From positions 1-64,000 of the forward strand of contig JAFBAL010000046.1 in the NCBI GenBank assembly GCA_019247845.1: a DNA stretch of 64,000 bases. Reading direction: 5' to 3'. Every line of letters starts with the position of its first letter. Position 1 is the first letter of the stretch. Shown here piece after piece: positions 54,789 through 64,000 of the stretch. This DNA is from Alphaproteobacteria bacterium (lineage in GTDB: Bacteria; Pseudomonadota; Alphaproteobacteria; Micropepsales; Micropepsaceae). The notes under the pieces are model-generated. The model worked only from the letters and a program-made list of their open reading frames with translations. It had not been told where the DNA came from and made no database searches. The position numbers and the translations under genes were made by a program.

Positions 54789-56020
54789 GCGCGCTCGCCG
54801 CCAAGCGCCATATCGGCGCGCTGCCGGATCTTTCGCCGATCCTGGCGCGCAGCGTGACCGTTCTGGGTTCCACCGGGTCCATCGGCGTCAGCACGCTCAG
54901 CGTCATCGCCCATGCGCGCGAGATTTACGGCGCCGATGCGCTTCCGGTCGAAGCGCTGACCGCGGGTTCAAACGTCGACGTGCTGATCGAGCAGGCGAGG
55001 GCGATCCGTCCCAAGCTCGCGGTGATCGCCGACGAGACGCAGCTCGCGCGGCTGAAGGACGGCCTCGCCGGCACCGGCATCGAGGCGGGCGCCGGCCGCG
55101 TCGCGGTAATCGATGCCGCCGCACGGCCATCCGACACGGTCATGGTCGCGATCATGGGCGCGGCCGCGATCGAGCCCGCGCTCGCGGCCATCGCGCGCGG
55201 CGTGACGGTGGCGCTGGCGAACAAGGAATGCGTGGTCGCGGCGGGCGGAGTGTTCCGCGCCGCCATCGAAGCTTCGGGCGCCTCGGTCCTCCCCGTCGAT
55301 TCCGAGCACAATGCGGTGTTCCAAGTCCTGGGCGGCGGCGACGCCAGCGAGGTCGAGCGCGTCACGCTCACCGCCTCGGGCGGGCCGTTCCGCGAATGGA
55401 CGCTCGAGCAGATGCGCGTCGCCACGCCGAAACAGGCGGTGGCCCATCCCAACTGGTCCATGGGCGCCAAGATCTCGGTCGACAGCGCCAGCCTGATGAA
55501 CAAGGGCCTCGAGCTGATCGAAGCGCATTTCCTCTTCGCGGTGCCGCCCGAGAAGCTCGCGGTGCTGGTGCATCCGCAATCCATCGTGCACTGCCTGGTG
55601 ACCTATGGGGACGGCTCGACGCTAGCCCATCTCTCCGCGCCCGACATGCGCACGCCCATCGCCTATGCACTCGCCTGGCCCCGGCGCATCGCCTCGCCGT
55701 CGCGCCAGCTCGATCTGGCAGCGGCCGGCCAGCTTACCTTCCAGGCGCCGGACCACGACCGCTTCCGCTGCCTGGGACTGGCGCTCGACAGCATGGGCAA
55801 GGGCGGGCTCGCGCCCACCGTGCTGAACGCGGCGAACGAGATCGCGGTCGATGCCTACTTGAACGAGCGCATCGGCTTTCTAGATATCCCCCTTGTGGTC
55901 GAAGAGACGCTCAACGCCGCTGAGCGCGCCAATGCGCAAGCCCAGACGCTCGACGGCGTTCTCGCCGCCGATGCGCGGGCGAGGTCGCAGGCCGGCGAGA
56001 TCTGCGCGCGGCTCGCATGA
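54785..56020 (+). CDS. dxr: 1-deoxy-D-xylulose 5-phosphate reductoisomerase
   Basis: 411-aa NADPH enzyme of the MEP isoprenoid pathway (DXP to MEP), the fosmidomycin target. Motifs: SVTVLGSTGSIGVSTLSVI (NADPH), VALANKECVVAAG, LPVDSEHNAVFQVL (metal Asp, Glu), and SMGAKISVDSASLMNKGLELIEAHFLF (substrate site). Length is normal. It supplies the isoprenoids used by UppS two genes upstream. Start ATG overlaps cdsA by 4 bp; rseP follows after 13 bp. Confidence 0.97.
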   Translation: MSALAAKRHIGALPDLSPILARSVTVLGSTGSIGVSTLSVIAHAREIYGADALPVEALTAGSNVDVLIEQARAIRPKLAVIADETQLARLKDGLAGTGIEAGAGRVAVIDAAARPSDTVMVAIMGAAAIEPALAAIARGVTVALANKECVVAAGGVFRAAIEASGASVLPVDSEHNAVFQVLGGGDASEVERVTLTASGGPFREWTLEQMRVATPKQAVAHPNWSMGAKISVDSASLMNKGLELIEAHFLFAVPPEKLAVLVHPQSIVHCLVTYGDGSTLAHLSAPDMRTPIAYALAWPRRIASPSRQLDLAAAGQLTFQAPDHDRFRCLGLALDSMGKGGLAPTVLNAANEIAVDAYLNERIGFLDIPLVVEETLNAAERANAQAQTLDGVLAADARARSQAGEICARLA

Positions 56021-56033
56021 GAGAGGTTGAACC

Positions 56034-57161
56034 ATGATCCTGGCGGCGTGGGACATTCTGGCGCATTGGGTGCTGCCGTTCCTGTTCGTGATCACGGCGG
56101 TCGTGTTCTTCCACGAGCTCGGCCACTACTCCGTGGCGCGATTGTTCGGCGTGCGCGTCGAGACCTTCTCGCTCGGCTTCGGCCGCGAGATCGTCGGACG
56201 CACCGACAAGCACGGCACGCGCTGGAAGATCGGCTGGCTGCCCGTCGGCGGCTATGTGAAGTTCTTCGGCGATGCCGACGCCGCCAGCCAGCCCGACCGC
56301 GAGGCGGCCGAGACGATGACCGTCGCCGAACGCAAGGTATCGCTGCAGCACAAACCCCTCTGGCAACGTTCGCTGGTCGTCGCGGCGGGACCTTTCGCGA
56401 ATTTCATCCTGGCGATCGCGATCTTCATGCTGACCCTGATGCTGGTCGGCCGCGTGGTCATACCGCCGGTCATCGGCACGGTGGCGCATGGCAGTCCCGC
56501 CGAGGCCGCCGGCATCCGGACCGGCGACGTGGTGCGCGACATCGAGGGCACCTCCATCCACGAGTTCGGCCAGCTACCGGAGATTGTCTCGACCAGCGCG
56601 GGCCAGGAGCTCGCCATCACGCTCCAGCGCGGCGAGCGTCAGTATACGGTGCATGTGATGCCCCGGAACACGAACCGCACCGTCCTGGGCAGCTCGGAAA
56701 CCATCCCCATCCTGGGCGTGACCAGTTCCGCCAAGGTAAAGCCGGCCGTGGTCCGCTACGGCCCCGTCGAGGCTTTCGGCGAATCGCTGAGCGAGACCTG
56801 GGCCATCATCGCCGGCACCTTCAAGGGCTTTAAGCAACTGATCCTGGGCCGGACCGACAGCCGCCAGCTCCACGGCACGGTCAGCATCGTCGTGATGACT
56901 AAGAATATTGCGGAATTCGGCTTCCTTGCGCTTGTCCAACTGATAGCTCTCCTATCCGTAAGCATCGGCCTGATAAACCTTTTTCCGATTCCGGTGCTCG
57001 ACGGGGGCCATCTTCTGTACTATGGATGCGAAGCTGTTCTGGGGCGGCCGCTCGGTGAGCGAGCCCAGGAAGTCGGATTTCGGTTTGGGTTGGCGTTGGT
57101 CCTGGGGTTAATGATCTTCTCCTTCTGGAACGACCTGGCCCATCACCTGAATCTTTTCTGA
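56034..57161 (+). CDS. rseP: Site-2 protease RseP (MmpA-like)
   Basis: 375-aa intramembrane zinc protease that cleaves membrane-bound anti-sigma factors or signal-peptide remnants. The Zn site is VVFFHELGHYSVARLFGV (HExxH) in TM1 and NLFPIPVLDGGHLLYY (LDG) near the C-terminus. One PDZ domain lies between (GTVAHGSPAEAAGIRTGDVVRDIEG). Caulobacter MmpA belongs to this group. It precedes bamA, the usual envelope-stress and outer-membrane assembly neighbour. Confidence 0.96.
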   Translation: MILAAWDILAHWVLPFLFVITAVVFFHELGHYSVARLFGVRVETFSLGFGREIVGRTDKHGTRWKIGWLPVGGYVKFFGDADAASQPDREAAETMTVAERKVSLQHKPLWQRSLVVAAGPFANFILAIAIFMLTLMLVGRVVIPPVIGTVAHGSPAEAAGIRTGDVVRDIEGTSIHEFGQLPEIVSTSAGQELAITLQRGERQYTVHVMPRNTNRTVLGSSETIPILGVTSSAKVKPAVVRYGPVEAFGESLSETWAIIAGTFKGFKQLILGRTDSRQLHGTVSIVVMTKNIAEFGFLALVQLIALLSVSIGLINLFPIPVLDGGHLLYYGCEAVLGRPLGERAQEVGFRFGLALVLGLMIFSFWNDLAHHLNLF

Positions 57162-57212
57162 ACCATAGGTTTGCCGCGCGTGCGCCGCGCGCGTGCCTCA
57201 AGAGACGAGTGG

Positions 57213-59609
57213 ATGAGCTTGAACGCCCTGTTCGCCAGAGTGACGCGCACGGCTTCGGTCGTCCTGATCCTCGCTTTGTCCTGCGCCGCTTCGACCGACG
57301 CGCAGACCACCGCCGGCCCGTCGCCGAAGCTCGGCGCTCCCGGCGCGGATGCGACCCCGGCGCCGCCGCCCGCGCCGCCCATCCAGCATATCGTCGTCAA
57401 GGGCACGCAGCGCATCGAATCGGCGACCGTGCTCTCCTACATCTCGCTGCGCGAAGGCGATCCGTACACGGCGCAAGCCGGCGACCGCGCGCTCAAGGCG
57501 CTGTTCGGCACCGGCCTGTTCTCGGACGTCAAGGTCCGCTGGGAAGCCGCGACCGGGACCCTCAACGTCACCGTCGTCGAGAGCCCGATCATCAACCAGA
57601 TCGACTACGAGGGTAACAGCAAGGTCTCGACCAAGGACCTCGAGAAGGAAGTCCAGCTCAAGCCGCGCATGGTGTTCACCCGCACCAAGGTGCAGAGCGA
57701 CGTCCAGCGCATCATCGAGGTCTATCGCCGCAACGGCAAGTTCGGCGCCACCGTCGATCCGCAGATCATCCAGCGGCCGCAGAACCGCGTCGACCTGATC
57801 TTCTCGATCCACGAAGGTCCGACCACCGGGGTGGCACGCATCAACTTCATCGGCAACAAGGTCTTCGACGACGACACCCTGCGCGAGCAGATCGCGACCG
57901 AGGAGTCGAGCTGGTGGCGCATCCTGGCCAGCAACGACAACTACGACCCCGACCGGCTGACCTTCGACCGCGAGCAGCTGCGCCGCTTCTACATCAGCCA
58001 CGGCTATGCCGACTTCCACGTCGTCTCGGCGGTGGCCGAGCTGACGCCGTCGCGCGACAGCTTCTACGTCACCTTCACCGTCGACGAGGGCCAGCAATAC
58101 CATTTCGGCAAGATCGAGATCGATTCCAGCATCAAGGAGCTGGACCCGCTGGCGCTTCGTCCGCTGATCAAGATCCAGACCGGCGACCTCTACAACGGCG
58201 AGCTCATCCAGAAGGCCATCGACACGCTCACCAACGCCGCCGGCACGCGCGGTTACGCCTTCGCCGAGGTTCACCCGCGCGTCGGCCGCGACCACGACAA
58301 GCGCACGATCGACCTGGTCATGAAGATCGACCAGGGCCCGCGCGTCTATGTCGAGAAGATTAACGTCACCGGCAATACCCGCACTCTCGACAAGGTGGTG
58401 CGCCGCGAGTTCCGCCTCGTCGAAGGCGACGCGTTCAACCGCGTGCTCGTCGACCGTTCGCGCACCCGCATCCGCAGCCTGGGCATATTCAAGGACGTCG
58501 ACGTCAAGCAGTCGCCCGGCTCGCAGCCCGACCGCGTGAATCTGGACGTCAAGGTGACCGAGCAGTCGACCGGCGAGCTGTCGCTGGGCGCCGGCTATTC
58601 GTCGACCAGCTCGCTGATCGGCCAGTTCAGCTATACCGAGCGCAACCTGTTCGGCCGCGGCCAGTATCTGCGCACCTCGATCTCGATCTCCGAGCTCAGC
58701 AAGCAGTTCCAGTTCAGCTTCACCGAGCCTTACTTCCTCGACAGGCCGCTTTCGGCCGGTATCGACCTGTACAAGGTCCTGAGCAACTACAAGCAGGCGA
58801 CCTATCAGGCCGACACCTCGGCGGTGCAGCTGCGCTTCGGCTTCCCGACGTCCGAGTTCGGCAGCGTGGCGCTGCGCTACAGCTTCCAGGTCCAGACCAT
58901 CGACCCCTATTTCAACGCGCCGCCCGAGGTGCTGCTGTCCGCCGGCTCGCGTACGACGTCGGGCATCGGCTTCACCTTCGGCTACAACACGCTCGACGAT
59001 TACGTGAAGCCGACGCGGGGCCTCGCCTTCAGCTTCAGCCAGGACTTCGCCGGCTTCGGCGGCAGCCTGAAGTATCTGCGCAGCGAGCTGCAGGCCACCA
59101 CCTACAAGCGCGTGCTATGGGACCAGTTCGTCGGCTCGCTCGCGGTCAACGCCGGCTACATCACCGGCTATTCGGGCGAGAAGCTCCCGATCAACGAGCA
59201 CTTCTTCAAGGGCGGCGATACGTTCCGCGGCTTCGCGCTCGCCGGCATCGGTCCGCGCGACCTGCGCGTGGCCAAGGACGTGGGCGCGCTCGGCGGCGAC
59301 ACCTATGCCATCGGCTCGGCGGAGCTGCGCATTCCCGACTTCCTGCCCGAGGATTACGGCATCAGCTTCTCGCTGTTCAGCGATTTCGGCACGCTCGGCC
59401 ATCTCGACGACAAGTCCGAGATTTGCGGCAACGACAGGGTCTGCCTGGCGAACGTCAGGGACAACCTCGCGTTCCGCGCTTCCGCGGGCCTGTCGATCGG
59501 CTGGAAATCGCCCTTCGGACCCATTCGCGTCGATCTGGGCATGCCCTTCATCAAGACCAGCTACGACCGGCCCCAGATCATCCATTTCACTGCTGGCACA
59601 GGACTCTGA
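57213..59609 (+). CDS. bamA: Outer membrane protein assembly factor BamA
   Basis: 798-aa Omp85 protein that folds beta-barrels into the outer membrane. A signal peptide (MSLNALFARVTRTASVVLILALSCA...) leads to five POTRA domains (from IVVKGTQRIESATVLSYI to about residue 430), then a 16-strand barrel ending KTSYDRPQIIHFTAGTGL. The barrel has the lid-lock VRGF-like motif as TFRGFALAGIGPRD. ATG 57213 is chosen over TTG 57171 because it gives a normal signal peptide. It lies 51 bp after rseP; skp follows after 4 bp. Confidence 0.96.
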   Translation: MSLNALFARVTRTASVVLILALSCAASTDAQTTAGPSPKLGAPGADATPAPPPAPPIQHIVVKGTQRIESATVLSYISLREGDPYTAQAGDRALKALFGTGLFSDVKVRWEAATGTLNVTVVESPIINQIDYEGNSKVSTKDLEKEVQLKPRMVFTRTKVQSDVQRIIEVYRRNGKFGATVDPQIIQRPQNRVDLIFSIHEGPTTGVARINFIGNKVFDDDTLREQIATEESSWWRILASNDNYDPDRLTFDREQLRRFYISHGYADFHVVSAVAELTPSRDSFYVTFTVDEGQQYHFGKIEIDSSIKELDPLALRPLIKIQTGDLYNGELIQKAIDTLTNAAGTRGYAFAEVHPRVGRDHDKRTIDLVMKIDQGPRVYVEKINVTGNTRTLDKVVRREFRLVEGDAFNRVLVDRSRTRIRSLGIFKDVDVKQSPGSQPDRVNLDVKVTEQSTGELSLGAGYSSTSSLIGQFSYTERNLFGRGQYLRTSISISELSKQFQFSFTEPYFLDRPLSAGIDLYKVLSNYKQATYQADTSAVQLRFGFPTSEFGSVALRYSFQVQTIDPYFNAPPEVLLSAGSRTTSGIGFTFGYNTLDDYVKPTRGLAFSFSQDFAGFGGSLKYLRSELQATTYKRVLWDQFVGSLAVNAGYITGYSGEKLPINEHFFKGGDTFRGFALAGIGPRDLRVAKDVGALGGDTYAIGSAELRIPDFLPEDYGISFSLFSDFGTLGHLDDKSEICGNDRVCLANVRDNLAFRASAGLSIGWKSPFGPIRVDLGMPFIKTSYDRPQIIHFTAGTGL

Positions 59610-59613
59610 ACCA

Positions 59614-60216
59614 ATGACAAAGAAAGCCTCCTTGCTCGGCCTGCTGGCCTTTGCCGCAAGCCTGACCTTCCTCGGCGCGATCCCGGCCGCGAACGCGGCG
59701 ACGCAGGGGCGCATCCTGGTCATCGACCGCAACGCCGTGCTGCGCAACTCGAAGGTGGGACAGGACATCGTCCGCCAGGTCAACTCCTATACCGACCAGG
59801 CCGAGAAGGACATCAAGGGTCAGGTCGCTTCGCTGCGCAGCCAGTTCGAGGCGATGAAGCAGCAGTCCGCGATCCTCTCGAACGACGTCAAGGCGAAGAA
59901 GGTCAAGGAGTTCGAAGCGCGCCAGGCCGGCCTCCAGCAGGCCGCGCAGAAGAAGCAGGGCCTCATCCAGGGCGGCTTCTTCAAGGCGCGCCACGACGTC
60001 GAGCAGGCGCTCGGCCCCATCCTCCAGGGCATCATGGTGGAGCGCGGCGCGACCATGCTGCTCGACCGCAACGCGGTGGTGATGGGCACGGATGCGAGCG
60101 TCGACATCACCGGGCTGGCGGTGCAGCGCCTCGACCAGAAGCTGCCGACGCTCAAGGTTGAGCTCACGCCGCTTCCTCCCGGCATGCAACAGCAGTTGCA
60201 GCAGCAGGGCCAATAG
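59614..60216 (+). CDS. skp: Periplasmic chaperone Skp/OmpH
   Basis: 200-aa OmpH-family chaperone that carries unfolded outer-membrane proteins to BamA. A signal peptide ([25 protein letters not shown]) precedes [20 protein letters not shown], a long charged coiled-coil (about residues 60-130), and the returning strand [16 protein letters not shown]. The C-terminus is Gln-rich. The gene between bamA and lpxD is standard for Proteobacteria. Confidence 0.92.
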   Translation: MTKKASLLGLLAFAASLTFLGAIPAANAATQGRILVIDRNAVLRNSKVGQDIVRQVNSYTDQAEKDIKGQVASLRSQFEAMKQQSAILSNDVKAKKVKEFEARQAGLQQAAQKKQGLIQGGFFKARHDVEQALGPILQGIMVERGATMLLDRNAVVMGTDASVDITGLAVQRLDQKLPTLKVELTPLPPGMQQQLQQQGQ

Positions 60217-60238
60217 GCCGCAAAGAGCGCTGAGCCGC

Positions 60239-61261
60239 ATGGCCGATCCCAGGTTCTACGACAATCGTGGGCCTTTCAGCCTGAAGGACATCTGCGAAGC
60301 GGCGGGCGGGGCGGTGCCCGGCGGCGCCGACGGCCGCGCCCAGATCCACGACGTGGCGAGCCTTTCGGGCGCCGGGCCGTCGCAGCTTTCGTTCTATACC
60401 GGCGGCGGTTCGGACGACTTCGAGCACACGCAGGCGGGCTTCTGCTTCGTGGGCGAAGGCGAGAAGCGCGCGGCGCCGCCGTCCTGCGTCGCCATTCCCG
60501 TCAGGTCGGTGCAGCACGCTTTCGCGGCAACGGCGCGGCTGTTCTATCCGGACTCGGGCCTGCCCATGTGGCAGCAGAGCGTGGCCGTCCATCCGACGGC
60601 GCGGCTGGCCGGCGACGTGGCGCTCGCGCCCGGCGTCGTCATCGGGCCGCAGGTCGAGATCGGCGCCGGCACGCGCATCGGTCCGAACAGCGTCATCGCC
60701 CGCGGCGTGACGATCGGGCGGAATTGCGAGATCGGCAGCAACGTCTCGCTCAGCCACGCCTATCTCGGCGACCAGGTGCTGATCCTCTCCGGCGCGCAGA
60801 TCGGCGGGCCGGGCTTCGGCTTCGCCTCCGGCCCCCAGGGCCACGTCAAGATCCCGCAGCTCGGCCGGGTGATCCTGCAGGATCGCGTCGAGATCGGCTC
60901 CTCGACCGCGCTCGACCGCGGCGCGCTGGGCGACACCGTGGTCGGCGAGGGCAGCAAGATTGATAATCTGGTCCAGATTGGGCACAACACGCGGATCGGC
61001 CGGCACGTGGTCATCGTCGGTCATGTCGGGATCTCCGGAAGCTGCGAGCTCGGCGATTTCGTCATCGTCGGCGGCCAGGTGGGTATCGCCGACCATGCGA
61101 AGATCGGCGACGGCGCCCGGCTCGCGGCCCGCACCGGCGTCATCCCGGGCGAGCTTGCCGGAGGTCAGGACTATGGCGGCATGCCGGCCAAGCCGATGCG
61201 CGACTACGCCCGCGAGCTGGCGGCGATAAAGATGCTGGTCAAAGGCAAGAAGAAGACGTGA
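60239..61261 (+). CDS. lpxD: UDP-3-O-(3-hydroxyacyl)glucosamine N-acyltransferase
   Basis: 340-aa lipid A enzyme that adds the second 3-hydroxyacyl chain from acyl-ACP. After the N-terminal uridine-binding domain come many hexapeptide repeats (for example [22 protein letters not shown]) and the active-site region [20 protein letters not shown] with the catalytic His. [23 protein letters not shown] is typical of LpxD. The ATG starts 22 bp after skp; the stop overlaps the fabZ ATG. Confidence 0.97.
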   Translation: MADPRFYDNRGPFSLKDICEAAGGAVPGGADGRAQIHDVASLSGAGPSQLSFYTGGGSDDFEHTQAGFCFVGEGEKRAAPPSCVAIPVRSVQHAFAATARLFYPDSGLPMWQQSVAVHPTARLAGDVALAPGVVIGPQVEIGAGTRIGPNSVIARGVTIGRNCEIGSNVSLSHAYLGDQVLILSGAQIGGPGFGFASGPQGHVKIPQLGRVILQDRVEIGSSTALDRGALGDTVVGEGSKIDNLVQIGHNTRIGRHVVIVGHVGISGSCELGDFVIVGGQVGIADHAKIGDGARLAARTGVIPGELAGGQDYGGMPAKPMRDYARELAAIKMLVKGKKKT

Positions 61262-61749
61262 TGGACAAGAAGATGGAAGACGTGACGTTGGACGTGGAGC
61301 AGATCAAGAAGCTCCTGCCGCATCGCGCGCCGTTCCTGTTCGTCGAGCGGCTGAGCGACATCGTGCCGAACGAGAGCGCGGTGGGCCACAAGGCTGTCTC
61401 GTTCAACGAGCCGCATTTCCAGGGTCACTTCCCCGAATTCGCGGTGATGCCGGGCGTGCTCATCGTCGAGGCGATGGCGCAGACGGCGGGCGCGCTGGTC
61501 GTCCACTCGCTGGGCCAGGCGAGCGCGTCGCAGCGCGTCTATTTCATGACCATCGACAAGGCGCGGTTCCGCAAGCCCGTGCGCCCCGGCGACATGCTGC
61601 GCTTCCCCGTCAAGGCGTTGCGCCATCGCGGACCGGTGTGGCGCTTCGAAGGCAAGGCCTATGTCGGCGACGAGCTCTGCGCGGAAGCGGAGTTCAGCGC
61701 CATGATCTTCGACGGCAAAGATGAAAATCCATCCGACGGCAATCGTTGA
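61261..61749 (+). CDS. fabZ: 3-hydroxyacyl-[acyl-carrier-protein] dehydratase FabZ
   Basis: 162-aa hot-dog-fold enzyme of fatty-acid elongation; it competes with LpxA/LpxD for the same 3-hydroxyacyl-ACP, which explains its place between them. [14 protein letters not shown], then [26 protein letters not shown] with the catalytic His and Glu. ATG 61261 overlaps the lpxD stop. Its 3' end overlaps lpxA by 29 bp in another frame. Confidence 0.96.
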   Translation: MDKKMEDVTLDVEQIKKLLPHRAPFLFVERLSDIVPNESAVGHKAVSFNEPHFQGHFPEFAVMPGVLIVEAMAQTAGALVVHSLGQASASQRVYFMTIDKARFRKPVRPGDMLRFPVKALRHRGPVWRFEGKAYVGDELCAEAEFSAMIFDGKDENPSDGNR

Positions 61750-62527
61750 GGACGGCGCGCGCCTCGGCGCGGACGTCGACATCGGTCCGTTCTGCATCGT
61801 CGGCCCGCATGCGGTGCTGGGCGACGGCGTGCGCCTGATCGGCCATGCGAGCGTGCAGGGCCACACCGAGATCGGCGCGCGCAGCGTGCTGCACCAGGGC
61901 GCGGTTCTGGGCGGCGAGGCGCAGATCCGCGGCGACGATGCGCCGGCCGCGCGGCTGACCATAGGCCAGGACTGCGTCATCCGCGAGCACGTCACCATGA
62001 GCCTGGGCAGCAGGCGCGGCGGCGGGCTGACCAGCGTGGGCAGGAACGGCTATTTCATGGCCTATAGCCATGTCGGGCACGACTGCCATGTCGGCGACGG
62101 GGTGACCTTTGCCAACGGCGCGCAGCTCGGCGGCCATGTCGAGATCGGCGACGGCGTGATCATGGGCGGGCTCTCCGCCGTGCAGCAGTTCGGCCGCGTC
62201 GGCAAAGGCGCGATGATCGGCGGCATCACCGGCGTCAACACCGACGTCATCCCTTACGGCATCGCGGCCGGCGACCATGCCGAGCTTGGCGGGCTGAACC
62301 TGATAGGCCTCAAGCGCCGCGGGCTGCCGCGCGCTTCGATCAATGCGTTGCGCGCCGCGTTCAAGCTCATCTTCCTCGAGCAGGACGGCTCGATGGCCGA
62401 TCGCGCGCGCGCGGCGAAAGCCAGGTGGGACGTCGCCGAAGTGGCAGAGATCGCCGACTTCATCCTGGCGCCCGCCAAGCGGCCCATCTGCCTCGCGCGC
62501 CGGCGCGTCACGGACGCAGAGGAATGA
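61721..62527 (+). CDS. lpxA: Acyl-ACP--UDP-N-acetylglucosamine O-acyltransferase
   Basis: 268-aa first enzyme of lipid A synthesis. It starts [28 protein letters not shown], a left-handed hexapeptide helix, includes the catalytic His in [21 protein letters not shown], and ends in a helical C-terminal domain ([22 protein letters not shown]). Length is normal. The start lies 29 bp inside fabZ, and the stop overlaps lpxI by 4 bp. Confidence 0.97.
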   Translation: MKIHPTAIVEDGARLGADVDIGPFCIVGPHAVLGDGVRLIGHASVQGHTEIGARSVLHQGAVLGGEAQIRGDDAPAARLTIGQDCVIREHVTMSLGSRRGGGLTSVGRNGYFMAYSHVGHDCHVGDGVTFANGAQLGGHVEIGDGVIMGGLSAVQQFGRVGKGAMIGGITGVNTDVIPYGIAAGDHAELGGLNLIGLKRRGLPRASINALRAAFKLIFLEQDGSMADRARAAKARWDVAEVAEIADFILAPAKRPICLARRRVTDAEE

Positions 62528-63369
62528 GCGGCGCAGCTGCCGGTGCTCTGGGCATCATCGCGGGCGGCGGCGAGCTGCCGCGCGCCATCGCCATGAGCGC
62601 GCAGGCCGCGGGCCGCAAGGTGTTCGTGCTGCGCCTGGGCGACCTGACCGGCGATTGGGCGAACGGCTTCCCGAACGAGCAGGTGGCGCTGGGCGAGCTC
62701 GGCCGGGCCTTCAAGGCATTCAAGGCGCATGCCTGCACTGACATCACGCTGGCGGGCAAGGTGCAGCGGCCCAAGTTTTCCGAGATCAAGCTCGACGCGC
62801 GCGCGGTGCTGGCGGCGCCGCGCGTCGTCGCCGCCGCGCTCAAGGGCGACGATGCGCTGCTGCGCGCGGTCGTCGACATGTTCGAGCGCGAGGGATTGCG
62901 CGTCGTCGGCGCCGCGGAGGCCGCGCCCGACTTGATCGCCAAGCCGGGTGTGATGACGCGCACCAAGCCGACCCAGGAAGGCCTGGGCGACGTCGAGCTC
63001 GCCCTCAAGGTCGCGCGCGCGATGGGTGCGTTCGACGTGGGCCAGGCGGCCATCGTCTGTGCCGGGCTCACCCTTGCCGTCGAAGCGGCGGAAGGCACCG
63101 ATGCCACCATGGCGCGCGTGGCGAACCTGCCGGAGCACATCCGCGGCACGCCGTCCAAGCCGCGCGGCGTGCTGGTGAAGGCGCCCAAGCCGATCCAGGA
63201 CCGCAAGACCGATCTTCCCGTCGTGGGCGTCGACACGGTGCGCAATGCGCATGCGGTATCGCTCGCCGGAATCGCGGTGGAGGCGGGCGGGGCGCTGATC
63301 GTCGACCGCGAGGCCGTGATCGCCGAGGCCGACAAGCTGGGCGTCTTCGTGATGGGCGTGCCGCGTTGA
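62524..63369 (+). CDS. lpxI: UDP-2,3-diacylglucosamine diphosphatase LpxI
   Basis: 281-aa enzyme that hydrolyses UDP-2,3-diacylglucosamine to lipid X. LpxI (DUF1009) replaces the unrelated LpxH in alphaproteobacteria, and its place between lpxA and lpxB is diagnostic. Motifs: [59 protein letters not shown] and [27 protein letters not shown] 62524 overlaps lpxA. Confidence 0.95.
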   Translation: MSGAAAGALGIIAGGGELPRAIAMSAQAAGRKVFVLRLGDLTGDWANGFPNEQVALGELGRAFKAFKAHACTDITLAGKVQRPKFSEIKLDARAVLAAPRVVAAALKGDDALLRAVVDMFEREGLRVVGAAEAAPDLIAKPGVMTRTKPTQEGLGDVELALKVARAMGAFDVGQAAIVCAGLTLAVEAAEGTDATMARVANLPEHIRGTPSKPRGVLVKAPKPIQDRKTDLPVVGVDTVRNAHAVSLAGIAVEAGGALIVDREAVIAEADKLGVFVMGVPR

Positions 63370-64000
63370 CCCGTTTGATGCTCGTCTGCGGTGAGCCGTC
63401 GGGCGATCTGCTCGGCGCGCAATTGATGGCGGGCTTGAAGCAGCTCGAGCCCGGCGTCGAGATCACCGGCGTGGGCGGGCGCGCCATGGCGGCGGAGGGC
63501 CTGAACAGCCTGTTCCCGCTCGACGCCACCGCGGTCATGGGCTTGCGCGAAGTCGTGCCTGCGATCCCCGCCATCCTGCGCCGGGTGAAGGAAGCATCCG
63601 ACTTCGCGCTCAAGACGCGGCCCGACGCCGTGGTGCTGATCGACAGCCCGGACTTCACGCACCGCATCGCGCAGCGCCTGAAGCGCATCGATCCGACCAT
63701 CGCCACGATCAACTACGTCGCGCCGCAGGTTTGGGCGAGCCGCGCCTATCGGGCTGCCAAGATGGCGCGCTATTTCGACCTGGTGCTGGCGCTGCTGCCG
63801 TTCGAGGCGCCGTTCTTCGAGCGCTACGGTCTGCATGCGACCACCGTCGGCCATCCGGTGATCGAACGCGCGGCGCAGATGACGGGCGGCGCGGAGTTCC
63901 GCGCGCGCCACGGCATTGCGCCCGGCGCGCCGCTGCTGGCCGTATTGCCGGGCAGCCGCACCAGCGAGATCCGCTTCATCCTGCCGGTGTTCAAGGAGGC
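63366..64000 (+). CDS. lpxB: Lipid-A-disaccharide synthase, 5' part (cut by window end)
   Basis: The first ~211 residues of the glycosyltransferase that joins lipid X and UDP-diacylglucosamine into the lipid A disaccharide. LMLVCGEPSGDLLGAQLM, GVGGRAMAAEGLNSLFP, VLIDSPDFTHRIAQRLK, NYVAPQVWASRAYRAAKM and GHPVIE are the family blocks. The frame stays open to base 64000. The start is TTG 63366, overlapping the lpxI stop by 4 bp, or ATG 63378. Confidence 0.95.
   Translation, partial: MTRLMLVCGEPSGDLLGAQLMAGLKQLEPGVEITGVGGRAMAAEGLNSLFPLDATAVMGLREVVPAIPAILRRVKEASDFALKTRPDAVVLIDSPDFTHRIAQRLKRIDPTIATINYVAPQVWASRAYRAAKMARYFDLVLALLPFEAPFFERYGLHATTVGHPVIERAAQMTGGAEFRARHGIAPGAPLLAVLPGSRTSEIRFILPVFKE

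Overview
This GC-rich 64 kb window is a contiguous piece of an alphaproteobacterial chromosome. The evidence is the gene order lon - hup - tRNA-Val - tRNA-Asp - nuoA..N - birA - (coaX) - rnj - mce - DUF1467 - proS - lolC/D - dnaE - rpsB - tsf - pyrH - frr - uppS - cdsA - dxr - rseP - bamA - skp - lpxD - fabZ - lpxA - lpxI - lpxB, which I know as a conserved alphaproteobacterial backbone. Supporting details are a short proline-tRNA ligase, LpxI in place of LpxH, a BirA without a DNA-binding domain, RNase J, and a GAAC-N7-GAAC box of the alphaproteobacterial LexA type. I cannot name the genus from sequence alone; Caulobacterales or a Rhizomicrobium-like lineage would fit. The whole window looks chromosomal: I see no insertion sequence, integrase, CRISPR array or origin.

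Region 1 (1-6.6 kb): the 3' part of lon with a strong terminator, hup, a small minus-strand regulator/membrane-protein pair, a frameshifted VOC gene, tRNA-Val(UAC), a DUF924 gene, an exported amidohydrolase, an EF-hand protein and tRNA-Asp(GUC). Each tRNA is followed directly by a related GC-rich palindromic element. Region 2 (6.6-25.9 kb): a complete 14-subunit complex I operon in standard order, with four extra genes: a small membrane protein plus a tandem paralogous pair of exported Cys-rich proteins between nuoD and nuoE, and a 120-aa protein between nuoI and nuoJ. It continues into birA, coaX and rnj.

Region 3 (25.9-49.8 kb): the backbone (mce, DUF1467, proS, lolC, lolD, dnaE) interrupted by accessory genes: a GH64-type glucanase homologue, a TetR regulator with a fatty-acid desaturase sharing an identical operator core, an NCS2 purine permease, an exported Cys/His protein, a SIR2-TPR protein behind a degenerate CPBP membrane protein, an O-methyltransferase, and a 1322-aa membrane-anchored STAND/NACHT-type NTPase with a predicted extracytoplasmic beta-propeller. 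Two homologous tiny membrane proteins (46 and 33 aa) flank a TPR gene. The 33-aa one lies behind a LexA-type box just upstream of dnaE and resembles in size, topology and control the SOS cell-division inhibitor SidA of Caulobacter.

Region 4 (49.8-64 kb): the translation and envelope cluster from rpsB to lpxB (cut by the window end): ribosomal protein S2, EF-Ts, UMP kinase, ribosome recycling factor, then undecaprenyl-PP synthesis, phospholipid CDP-DAG synthesis, MEP isoprenoid synthesis, site-2 protease, outer-membrane protein assembly (BamA, Skp) and lipid A synthesis. Most genes overlap or nearly touch, so they are probably co-transcribed.
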